5,281 bases of DNA from a bacterium. GTDB lineage: Bacteria > Planctomycetota > J058 > JAJDCP01. The stretch is taken from positions 1 through 5,281 of the forward strand of contig JAUIEM010000529.1 in assembly GCA_030428695.1 (NCBI GenBank). Reading direction: 5' to 3'. Under the pieces are notes generated by a model. The model had not been told where the DNA came from and ran no database searches. It saw only the letters and a program-made list of their open reading frames with translations. Each line of letters starts with the position of its first letter. Within the stretch, counting starts at the first letter, position 1. Positions 1 to 5,281 of the stretch are shown here, one piece after another. Both the position numbers and the translations under genes were made by a program.

Positions 1-18
1 GAGCCGCGGCAGCGATGA
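1..18 (+). CDS. Possible 3' end of an upstream gene (last five codons, E-P-R-Q-R-stop)
   Basis: Reading frame 1 is open from the left edge and ends at the TGA at 16-18. That stop overlaps the ATG of the HEAT-repeat gene as ATGA, a very common junction between co-translated bacterial genes. Only five residues are visible, so neither family nor function can be named, and the frame could be open by chance. Two points favour it: the overlap geometry, and the lack of a strong Shine-Dalgarno sequence in bases 1-14, which would fit coupling to an upstream gene. Confidence 0.3.
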   Translation, partial: EPRQR

Positions 19-2240
19 GGGCCGCGACGCTCCTCTTCCTGTGCGCCGCGCTGGTCGGCGCCCAGGAGCCGCTCGACCCCTTCATCGCCGAGGGGCTGCG
101 CGACCCCGATCCCTGGACGCGGGATCGCTCGGTGCGGCTGCTGCAGGAGCTCCCCTGGGCGGACGCGCGGGCGCCACTGCTCGTCGCGCTCGCGGACAGC
201 TCCTTCGAGGTGCGCAGGGCGGCGGCGCGGGTGATCGGCCGGCTGGCGGACGGCGACGGAGAGCCACCCGCCGCGCTGCTCGACGTCCTGGCGGCGGATC
301 CCAGCGCCGCGGTGCGCGGGGCCGCCTGCGTGGCGCTGGGCGAGTGGTCGACGCCGGCCTGCGCCGCGGCCTGGGAGGCGGCCGCCGGCGACCCCAGCGC
401 GCAGGTCCGGGAGGCGGCGTTCGAAGCGTTGCGGGACAGCCCGTTCCGCGCTGTCCACGGTCGTGTCTGCCTGCGCCTGCTCGACGACCCGGAGCCCGAC
501 CTGCGGGTGGCGGCGATCGAGCAGAGCCACCGGCTGCCGCAGCCGCGCGCCGCGATCGCGCGTCTCGTCGGGGCGCAGACCGACGTCGACGCCGAGGTGC
601 GCGAGGAGGCACGGCAGCGCCTTCTGGAGGAAGAGCGGGCGGGGATGGCGGTGCTCCGCGCGGCGCTCGCTCGCTTCGAGGACGACCCGGCCTTTCTGCA
701 CCCCGGGCTGGACTTCCTGGTCGAGGCGGCGTCGGACCGGGCCATCGTCCTCGACCTCGTGCTCGCGGAGCTCGCGGCAGCGGAGCCCGACCGGCGCCAT
801 GCCGCGCTCGGGTATCTCGACTCCTGGTTCCGGATCGAGCTGCCGCGGGTGCAGGCGGCCCTGTTCCAGGCCGTCCACGACAGCGAGCCCGTGGTCGCGG
901 CGGAAGCGGCCGCGCTGCTCTACGACGACGCCTTCCGCTACCCGGCGGTCGCCGAGCACCCGGACCCCTGGGTGCGCTGGCTGGCCGTCCAGCAGAACTG
1001 GAACGAGGAGCTCCCGGAGCTGGAGCCCGCCCTCGCCGCCCTCGCCGACCCCGACCCGAGCATCCGCCAGGCTGCGCTCTACCAGCTCGAGGGCGCGTCC
1101 GATCTGCAGCCGGCGCGGCAGGCGCTGCTGCGCTGTCTGGCGGATGAGGATCTCGGCGTGCGGGAGTACGCGCTGTACCTGCTCGACAGCTACGTCGGCG
1201 GCGTGCCGGATGCGGTCCGCACCCGCTGCGAGGCGCGCAACGCCCGGGAGCTTGTCGCCCTGGCCGGCGCCGACGGGGACTACGACCCGGAGAACCTGCT
1301 CGCGGTGCTCCGGGCGACCCACAGCGCGAACCGGATCAGCGCCGCGACCCAGCTCGCGCAGTTCCCCGCCCATCCCGGCGTCGGCGCTGCCCTGCGCCGG
1401 GCGCTGGGCGATCCCGCCGTGCAGGTGCGCGCGGCCGCGGCCTGCAGCCTCGGGGCCTGCGCTCTGGATGACAGCGTGGCGGTCATCGCCCTGCTCGACA
1501 GCCTGGCGGACCCCAGCCAGCTGGTGCGGGACGACGCCCTGGTCGCGCTCGACTCCTTCCATCCGCAAGCCCTCGCCGCGCTCCTCCCCCGGATGCCCGG
1601 ACTGGCAGCGAATCCGAGCTTCCACGTCCGCGCCGCGGTCGCCGCCTGGCTCGGGGACGTGTCCTCCGACGGCCCGGTGGTGGTTCCCGCGCTCGCTGGA
1701 CTCGCCGAGGACTCCAGCCGCGCCGTGCGGCGCGCCGCCTTCGCCAGCTTCGCCCGCCGCGCGGGCTACGGGGAGGAGGAAGCCCTGCGGTGGCTCGCGG
1801 AGCACTACGCCGGCTTCGTCGCGCACAGCCCGGACGAGCGACGGGTCGAGGTCATCGACGACGCCTTCGACAGCCCCGCCGGGACCGCGTTCCTGCGCGC
1901 GGCGTGCGCGGATCCCAGCCGGCGGGTCGTCGACGAGGCGCGGTCCAGGATCGCACGCGCCGGAGTGGCGACCCTCGGGGCCGGGTTCCTCGAGCAGCTC
2001 CGCATCGAGCCGGACGCGCTGCGCCGCGAGGAGCTCTTCGATCTCGCCCGCAACTCCGGCGCGCCGCTGGACGGCTGGCTGGTCGATGTCCTCACGGATC
2101 CCGATCCGGGGGTTCGCTACCGCGCGCTGGTCGTCTTCAACACCGACGACGAGCGCCTCGCCCGCCGCGCCGCCGCGGCCGCGCTCCGCGACCCGGACGC
2201 GAGCGTCCGCACGCTCGCCGAGACCATCCTCGCCGATTGA
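15..2240 (+). CDS. Exported HEAT-repeat protein (alpha-solenoid, about 18-20 repeats)
   Basis: The protein has 741 residues. Residues 1-16 look like a Sec signal peptide: a short basic start (M-R), a hydrophobic core (TLLFLCAALV) and a likely signal peptidase I cut after V-G-A, before Q17-E18. No valid lipobox is seen (the Cys is preceded by L-F-L), so a soluble periplasmic or secreted product is expected. From about residue 30 to the last residue it is built of HEAT/PBS-lyase-like repeats with the signature D-P-x-x-x-V-R-x-x-A-x-x-x-L, for example near 61, 95, 126, 158, 315, 345, 466, 499, 533, 566, 632, 695 and 726. Such repeats stack into a superhelix that binds other proteins or carries small domains, but no catalytic or metal-binding domain is visible here. 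Repeats are less regular around 200-310 and 390-445. The start at 15 is chosen because it gives the signal peptide directly. The partner is unknown. Some HEAT proteins act on phycobilins or hydroxylate substrates, and nothing here supports either role. Confidence 0.9.
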   Translation: MRAATLLFLCAALVGAQEPLDPFIAEGLRDPDPWTRDRSVRLLQELPWADARAPLLVALADSSFEVRRAAARVIGRLADGDGEPPAALLDVLAADPSAAVRGAACVALGEWSTPACAAAWEAAAGDPSAQVREAAFEALRDSPFRAVHGRVCLRLLDDPEPDLRVAAIEQSHRLPQPRAAIARLVGAQTDVDAEVREEARQRLLEEERAGMAVLRAALARFEDDPAFLHPGLDFLVEAASDRAIVLDLVLAELAAAEPDRRHAALGYLDSWFRIELPRVQAALFQAVHDSEPVVAAEAAALLYDDAFRYPAVAEHPDPWVRWLAVQQNWNEELPELEPALAALADPDPSIRQAALYQLEGASDLQPARQALLRCLADEDLGVREYALYLLDSYVGGVPDAVRTRCEARNARELVALAGADGDYDPENLLAVLRATHSANRISAATQLAQFPAHPGVGAALRRALGDPAVQVRAAAACSLGACALDDSVAVIALLDSLADPSQLVRDDALVALDSFHPQALAALLPRMPGLAANPSFHVRAAVAAWLGDVSSDGPVVVPALAGLAEDSSRAVRRAAFASFARRAGYGEEEALRWLAEHYAGFVAHSPDERRVEVIDDAFDSPAGTAFLRAACADPSRRVVDEARSRIARAGVATLGAGFLEQLRIEPDALRREELFDLARNSGAPLDGWLVDVLTDPDPGVRYRALVVFNTDDERLARRAAAAALRDPDASVRTLAETILAD
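102..2237 (+). repeat. HEAT-like repeat array within the exported solenoid protein
   Basis: About 18-20 protein-level repeats of roughly 30-35 residues fill residues 30-741. The most regular units begin with D-P or D-S and carry V-R/L-R five to six residues later, then a short Ala/Leu-rich helix. Well-formed examples are DPSAAVRGAACVALGEW (94-111), DPSAQVREAAFEALRD (126-141), DPDPSIRQAALYQL (345-358), DPSQLVRDDALVALDSF (499-515), DSSRAVRRAAFASFARR (566-582) and DPDASVRTLAETILAD (726-741). The units differ in sequence, so this is an old divergent array and not a recent tandem DNA duplication. The protein ends exactly at the close of a repeat, with no C-terminal cap or anchor. Confidence 0.8.
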
Positions 2241-2255
2241 GATCTCCGCACCCCC

Positions 2256-2260
2256 GAGGA
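2256..2260 (+). promoter_or_regulatory. Shine-Dalgarno sequence GAGGA for the aminotransferase
   Basis: GAGGA lies five bases before the ATG at 2266, inside the 25-base gap after the HEAT gene stop. It decides the aminotransferase start within a frame that is open for 1.8 kb upstream. The other genes of this block lack an equally good site. Confidence 0.7.
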
Positions 2261-2265
2261 ACGCC

Positions 2266-3441
2266 ATGCCCCCCTACCCTTCCTTCGCGCCGCACATCGC
2301 CGCCCTGCAGGGTTCCGTCTACTCCGCCCTGGCCGACAAGCTCGCCGCCCACAACGGTCCGACCTATCCCCTGCACGTCGGCGACACCTGGATGGAGCCC
2401 CCCGCCGGCTGCCACATGCAGGACCTCAAGACCGACGAGCTGCCCGGGCTGCACCGCTACGCCCACCCCCGGGGACGGGCGGACCTGCTCGAGGCGATCG
2501 CGGCCCGGGTGAGCTGCAGCGGCGTGCCGACGACGCCCCGCCACATCCTGGTCGCGGCGGGCGCGACCGGCGGCCTGGGCGCCGTGATCGGGGCGCTGCT
2601 CCGGCCGGGCGAGAAGGTCCTCCTGCTCGCGCCCTACTGGCCCCTGATCGCCGGGATCGTGCGGGCCTTCTCCGGGGAGCCGGTCGCCGTGCCGGTGTTC
2701 GGGCCCGGGGACGGAATCGGCGGGGCCGGAGAGCTGCTCGCCCGGCTCGACGCGGCCTGGACGCCGGGCTGCGCGGCGCTGTACGTCAACTCGCCGAACA
2801 ATCCGAGCGGACGAGTGCTCCCCGGCGACTGGCTCGAGGCCCTGGCCGGCTGGGCGCGGCGGCGGGACGTGTGGCTGATCTCCGACGAGGTCTACGAGTC
2901 GTACGCCTACACCGCGCCGCATCTTCCCCTGCGGCCCCTGGCCCCGGAGCGCACCTTCAGCGCCCACAGCTTCTCGAAGGCCTACGGCATGGCGGGCAAC
3001 CGCTGCGGCTACATCGTCGGTCCGGAGGAAGCGGTCGAGCAGCTCAAGAAGGTCTCCACCCACACCTTCTACAGCACCCCGACGGCCTCCCAGGTGGCGG
3101 CGCTGCGCGCCCTGGAGGGGCCCGGCGACGTGTGGGCCGCGGCCGCCGCCGCGAGCTACGCCGAGGTCGGCGCGCGGGCGGCCCGGCGGCTGTGCGTCGA
3201 GGCTCCCGAAGGCGGCACCTTCCTGTTCCTCGATGCGGGCCCTGCCCTCGACGGCCGGGGCCTGCCCGGGCTGCTCGAGGACTGCGCCGCCGAAGGCCTG
3301 CTCGTCGCGCCGGGGACCAGCTTCGGGCCGTTCCCCCAGGCGATTCGGGTGTGCTTCACGGCTTGCCCTCCCGCGCAGGTTATGGTCGGCGTCGGCATCC
3401 TCGCCCGCCGGCTCGGCCTGCCGGACGTCAGCGATGGCTGA
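2266..3441 (+). CDS. Class I/II pyridoxal-phosphate-dependent aminotransferase
   Basis: This 391-residue protein has the usual length of fold-type I aminotransferases of the aspartate/aromatic/methionine group. It would transfer an amino group between an amino acid and a 2-oxo acid in the cytosol. Visible landmarks, in order: Y65 in L-H-R-Y (substrate/PLP region), A-A-G-A-T-G-G at 97-103 (phosphate-binding turn), Y124-W125 in A-P-Y-W-P (ring stacking), N-S-P-N-N-P-S-G at 175-182 with N179 as the PLP-contacting Asn, D207 and Y210 in S-D-E-V-Y, and S-F-S-K-A-Y-G at 235-241 with K238 as the Schiff-base lysine. R246 in G-N-R-C-G-Y is the likely phosphate-binding Arg and R361 in A-I-R-V-C-F the likely substrate carboxylate Arg. 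All key residues are present, so it should be active. Substrate specificity cannot be read from these motifs. The start at 2266 has a GAGGA site 5 bases upstream; the next Met residues (43, 51) would cut into the fold. There is no signal peptide. It sits 25 bases after the HEAT gene and overlaps the next gene by 8 bases. Confidence 0.93.
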   Translation: MPPYPSFAPHIAALQGSVYSALADKLAAHNGPTYPLHVGDTWMEPPAGCHMQDLKTDELPGLHRYAHPRGRADLLEAIAARVSCSGVPTTPRHILVAAGATGGLGAVIGALLRPGEKVLLLAPYWPLIAGIVRAFSGEPVAVPVFGPGDGIGGAGELLARLDAAWTPGCAALYVNSPNNPSGRVLPGDWLEALAGWARRRDVWLISDEVYESYAYTAPHLPLRPLAPERTFSAHSFSKAYGMAGNRCGYIVGPEEAVEQLKKVSTHTFYSTPTASQVAALRALEGPGDVWAAAAAASYAEVGARAARRLCVEAPEGGTFLFLDAGPALDGRGLPGLLEDCAAEGLLVAPGTSFGPFPQAIRVCFTACPPAQVMVGVGILARRLGLPDVSDG

Positions 3442-4642
3442 GGCGGTTCCGAGGAAACGCCGCTGGCGCCGGCGTCTCGGCTGCTGCCTCGCCCCCTGCG
3501 CCCTGCTCGGCATCTTCCTCCTCCATCTCGCCACGACCGCGGAGCCCCCACGCTTCCCCCCGGGAGGCGACTCCGGCATCGCCTGGACGCCCTGGCGACA
3601 GCTCGCCCCCGGCCCGACGATGCCCTACAGCCTCGGGGCCTCGAACAACAACTGCGACGTGATAGGCTTCGAAGGACGCACCTGGCTCGCCTTCCGCACC
3701 GCCTCCGTCCACTTCGCGGCCGAGGACGCGCGCCTGCTGGTGCTCAGCTCGGCGGACCGCGTGGACTGGCGCCTCGAGCACACCGTCGCCCTCGGCTGTG
3801 ACGTCCGCGAGCCGCGCTTCGCGGTGATCGACGGGCGCCTGTTCTTCTACTACTTCCGGGCGGGCACCGATGTGTTCGCCTTCGAGCCCCAGGCGATCCA
3901 GGGTTGCGTGCTCGAAGCCGATGGACGGTTCAGCGCGCCCTGGGACATCCACGAGCCCGGCTACGTCGTCTGGCGGGTGCGGAACCGGGGGGACACCGCC
4001 TACATGTCGGTCTACGACGGTGCCGGGCTGTACACCGTGGCGGACCGTCCCGGCGATGTGCGCCTGCTGCGCTCGACGGACGGGCGTGCCTGGGAAGCGA
4101 TCTCGGCGGCCCCCCAGATCACCGCCACCGGCGCCGAGGAGGGGGAGCTCTGCTTCGACGCCGACGGCAACCTGCTCGCGACCGTGCGCCTCGAGGTCCA
4201 GGGCAGCCTGGTGTGCCGCGCCCCGGCCGAGGATCTCACCCGCTGGGAGACGCGCTTCAGCCCCTACAAGCTCGACAGCGCGGTGATGTTCCCATCCGGC
4301 CAGGACTTCTACCTGATCGCCCGGCGCAACGTCGCCGGCGCCTTCCAGCGCGGGTCGGAGAGCTGGCCGGCGAGCCTGCGCCGGGGCTGGTCCCTGGCCC
4401 GCTACTCGCTGACCCGCAAACGCACGGCGCTGTACCGCATCGACGCCGACAGCCTGCGGGCGGTTCCGCTGCTCGACTTCCCTTCGAAGGGGGATACTGC
4501 CTTCGCGGGGGTGCTGCCCCTCGGGGACGGGCGCTTCTGGGTCGTCAACTACTCCTCGCCCCTCGACGGCCCGGACGTGCCGTGGCTTGCCGGCCAGCTG
4601 CTCGAGAGCCAGCTGTACGAGAGCGTGCTGACGCTGCCCTGA
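3434..4642 (+). CDS. Membrane-anchored or secreted sialidase/BNR-like beta-propeller protein
   Basis: The protein has 402 residues. The N-terminus is very basic (R/K-rich to residue 14), followed by a hydrophobic stretch at about 16-35 (GCCLAPCALLGIFLLHLATT). This is a signal anchor, or a signal peptide possibly cut after T-T-A (36). The rest resembles sialidase-superfamily propellers. S-T-D-G-R-A-W at 214-220 is a good Asp-box (S-x-D-x-G-x-x-W type), and S-S-A-D-R-V-D-W at 105-112 and A-E-D-L-T-R-W at 265-271 are degenerate ones. R-E-P-R-F...D-G-R-L-F-F-Y-Y (125-140) and E-E-G-E-L...D-G-N-L-L-A-T-V-R (235-252) resemble conserved blade strands of sialidases and related glycosidases. I cannot place the full sialidase Arg triad and Tyr/Glu pair, so glycosidase activity is unproven; a GH43/GH130-like or non-catalytic propeller is possible. 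The start at 3434 overlaps the aminotransferase stop by 8 bases and has no good Shine-Dalgarno sequence, suggesting translational coupling. The next in-frame Met (63) would lose the membrane segment. Confidence 0.72.
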   Translation: MAEAVPRKRRWRRRLGCCLAPCALLGIFLLHLATTAEPPRFPPGGDSGIAWTPWRQLAPGPTMPYSLGASNNNCDVIGFEGRTWLAFRTASVHFAAEDARLLVLSSADRVDWRLEHTVALGCDVREPRFAVIDGRLFFYYFRAGTDVFAFEPQAIQGCVLEADGRFSAPWDIHEPGYVVWRVRNRGDTAYMSVYDGAGLYTVADRPGDVRLLRSTDGRAWEAISAAPQITATGAEEGELCFDADGNLLATVRLEVQGSLVCRAPAEDLTRWETRFSPYKLDSAVMFPSGQDFYLIARRNVAGAFQRGSESWPASLRRGWSLARYSLTRKRTALYRIDADSLRAVPLLDFPSKGDTAFAGVLPLGDGRFWVVNYSSPLDGPDVPWLAGQLLESQLYESVLTLP

Positions 4643-4649
4643 GGGGCGG

Positions 4650-5281
4650 CTAGCCCGGGACTCTGCGCCGTCGCCACTCCAGCACCGTCAACACCACCAG
4701 CCCCAGCACCGCCACGCCCCCGACGGCGCAAGCGACCACGCCGACGGTCGGCGCGGCGGAAGGCGCGAGCGCGACGCACGCCATCCAGGCCACGTAGCCG
4801 GCCCAGGAGGCGAGGAACAGCGCGCCCTCCGCGCGGGAGACGGCGGCGCCGGTGTAGAAGACCGGGAAGCAGCACACCGCGACGGCACACATCAGCGGCA
4901 GGTCGACGGCGAGGAAGGCGCTGACGTCGACGGCGCCGGCGATGCTTCCGGAGACGCCGAGCACCGCGAACAGGTTGAAGATGTTCGAGCCGACGACGTT
5001 GCCGACCGCGATGTCGCGCTCACCCCGCCAGGCCGCGATCACCGAAGCGAACAGCTCGGGCAGGCTGGTGCCGCCCGCGACCAGCGTCAGGCCGATCATC
5101 TGCTCGCCGACCCCGGCGAGCCGGGCGAGGTCGAGCGCACCCCGGAGCAGGAGATGGGAGCCGCCGACCATCACCGTCAGCCCGGCGACCGCCAGGCCCG
5201 CTGCGCGCAGGCGCGAGCCCGGGGGCTTGTCCGCGCCGTCGGTCGGCAGCGCGACCTTGCCGCTCCGGGCCTCCCAGAACA
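4650..5281 (-). CDS. CaCA-family sodium/calcium exchanger, YrbG-like (C-terminal half; 5' end beyond the right edge)
   Basis: The reading frame is open from the right edge and ends at TAG (4652-4650), giving 209 visible residues of a protein usually about 310-370 long. Residues 1-23 (F-W-E-A-R-S-G-K...) look like the cytoplasmic loop between the two halves. Then come a membrane helix (about 24-45) and the alpha-2 repeat: G-L-T-L-V-A-G-G-T-S-L-P-E-L (63-76), with E75 as the expected cation-binding acid, and G-N-V-V-G-S-N-I-F-N-L (93-103). Further helices lie at about 121-142, 152-172 and 178-200, and the chain ends in E-W-R-R-R-R. The family exchanges Na+ (or H+) for Ca2+ across the inner membrane; the alpha-1 repeat must lie outside the window. 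N102 occupies the place where K+-dependent exchangers usually carry Asp, which hints at K+-independent transport. A GTG/ATG pair near 5174-5169 falls inside the conserved region and is not a plausible start. The gene converges on the propeller gene with a 7-base gap. Confidence 0.92.
   Translation of the reverse strand, partial: FWEARSGKVALPTDGADKPPGSRLRAAGLAVAGLTVMVGGSHLLLRGALDLARLAGVGEQMIGLTLVAGGTSLPELFASVIAAWRGERDIAVGNVVGSNIFNLFAVLGVSGSIAGAVDVSAFLAVDLPLMCAVAVCCFPVFYTGAAVSRAEGALFLASWAGYVAWMACVALAPSAAPTVGVVACAVGGVAVLGLVVLTVLEWRRRRVPG

Noticed and set aside
41..1147. A 368-codon plus-strand frame inside the HEAT gene
   Set aside because: Its product is almost entirely Arg, Ala, Gly and Pro, the signature of a shifted frame through GC-rich coding DNA.
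463..2265. A long plus-strand extension upstream of the aminotransferase in the same frame, which could be read as a 992-residue fusion
   Set aside because: This part overlaps the HEAT-repeat gene in another frame and encodes a low-complexity Arg/Ser/Pro-rich product. The Shine-Dalgarno sequence and ATG at 2266 give a normal-length enzyme.
2241..2265. A promoter between the HEAT gene and the aminotransferase
   Set aside because: The gap is 25 bases and mostly C/G, with no -10-like or -35-like sequence. It is explained by a ribosome binding site alone.
3233..3433. An N-terminal extension of the propeller gene back to 3233
   Set aside because: It would overlap the conserved C-terminal part of the aminotransferase, and it would place the signal/anchor segment internally instead of at the N-terminus.
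2137..3579. A 480-codon open frame on the minus strand opposite the aminotransferase
   Set aside because: The plus-strand aminotransferase has every family motif. The antisense product is rich in Arg, Gly and Pro with no recognisable domain, as expected from a high-GC shadow frame.
4648..4655. The palindrome GGCTAGCC as an operator or terminator stem
   Set aside because: It is only 8 bases, has no loop or T-run, and could easily occur by chance across the stop codon junction.

Overview
This is a very GC-rich (roughly 70% or more by eye), densely coding bacterial window. Codon third positions are almost all G or C, which explains the many long shadow reading frames on both strands. The signal peptide of the first gene, its long HEAT-repeat array and the codon bias would fit a high-GC environmental lineage such as Planctomycetota, Myxococcota, Gemmatimonadota or a related group. 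No feature fixes the phylum, so this is only a lean.

Layout: three genes run left to right in a tight, operon-like block. (1) A 741-residue protein has a Sec signal peptide followed by about 18-20 HEAT-like helical repeats and nothing else. Its start codon overlaps what may be the stop codon of an upstream gene (ATGA at 15-18). (2) After a 25-base gap holding a clear Shine-Dalgarno sequence comes a complete 391-residue class I/II PLP-dependent aminotransferase. (3) Overlapping the aminotransferase end by 8 bases is a 402-residue protein with a strongly basic N-terminal membrane segment and a sialidase/BNR-like beta-propeller body. A fourth gene comes in from the right edge on the minus strand. 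It is the C-terminal half of a CaCA-family (YrbG-like) sodium/calcium exchanger, and its stop codon lies only 7 bases from the stop of gene 3.

How they work together: the tight spacing suggests that genes 1-3 are co-transcribed, but their products (an exported protein-protein scaffold, a cytosolic amino-acid enzyme and an exported propeller) do not form a pathway I recognise. The exchanger belongs to another transcript. I see no mobile elements, CRISPR arrays, RNA genes, convincing promoters or classical terminators. I did not find a clear undescribed system. The most notable points are the repeat-only exported solenoid, the unassigned exported propeller coupled to an aminotransferase, and an extra C-terminal membrane helix on the exchanger.
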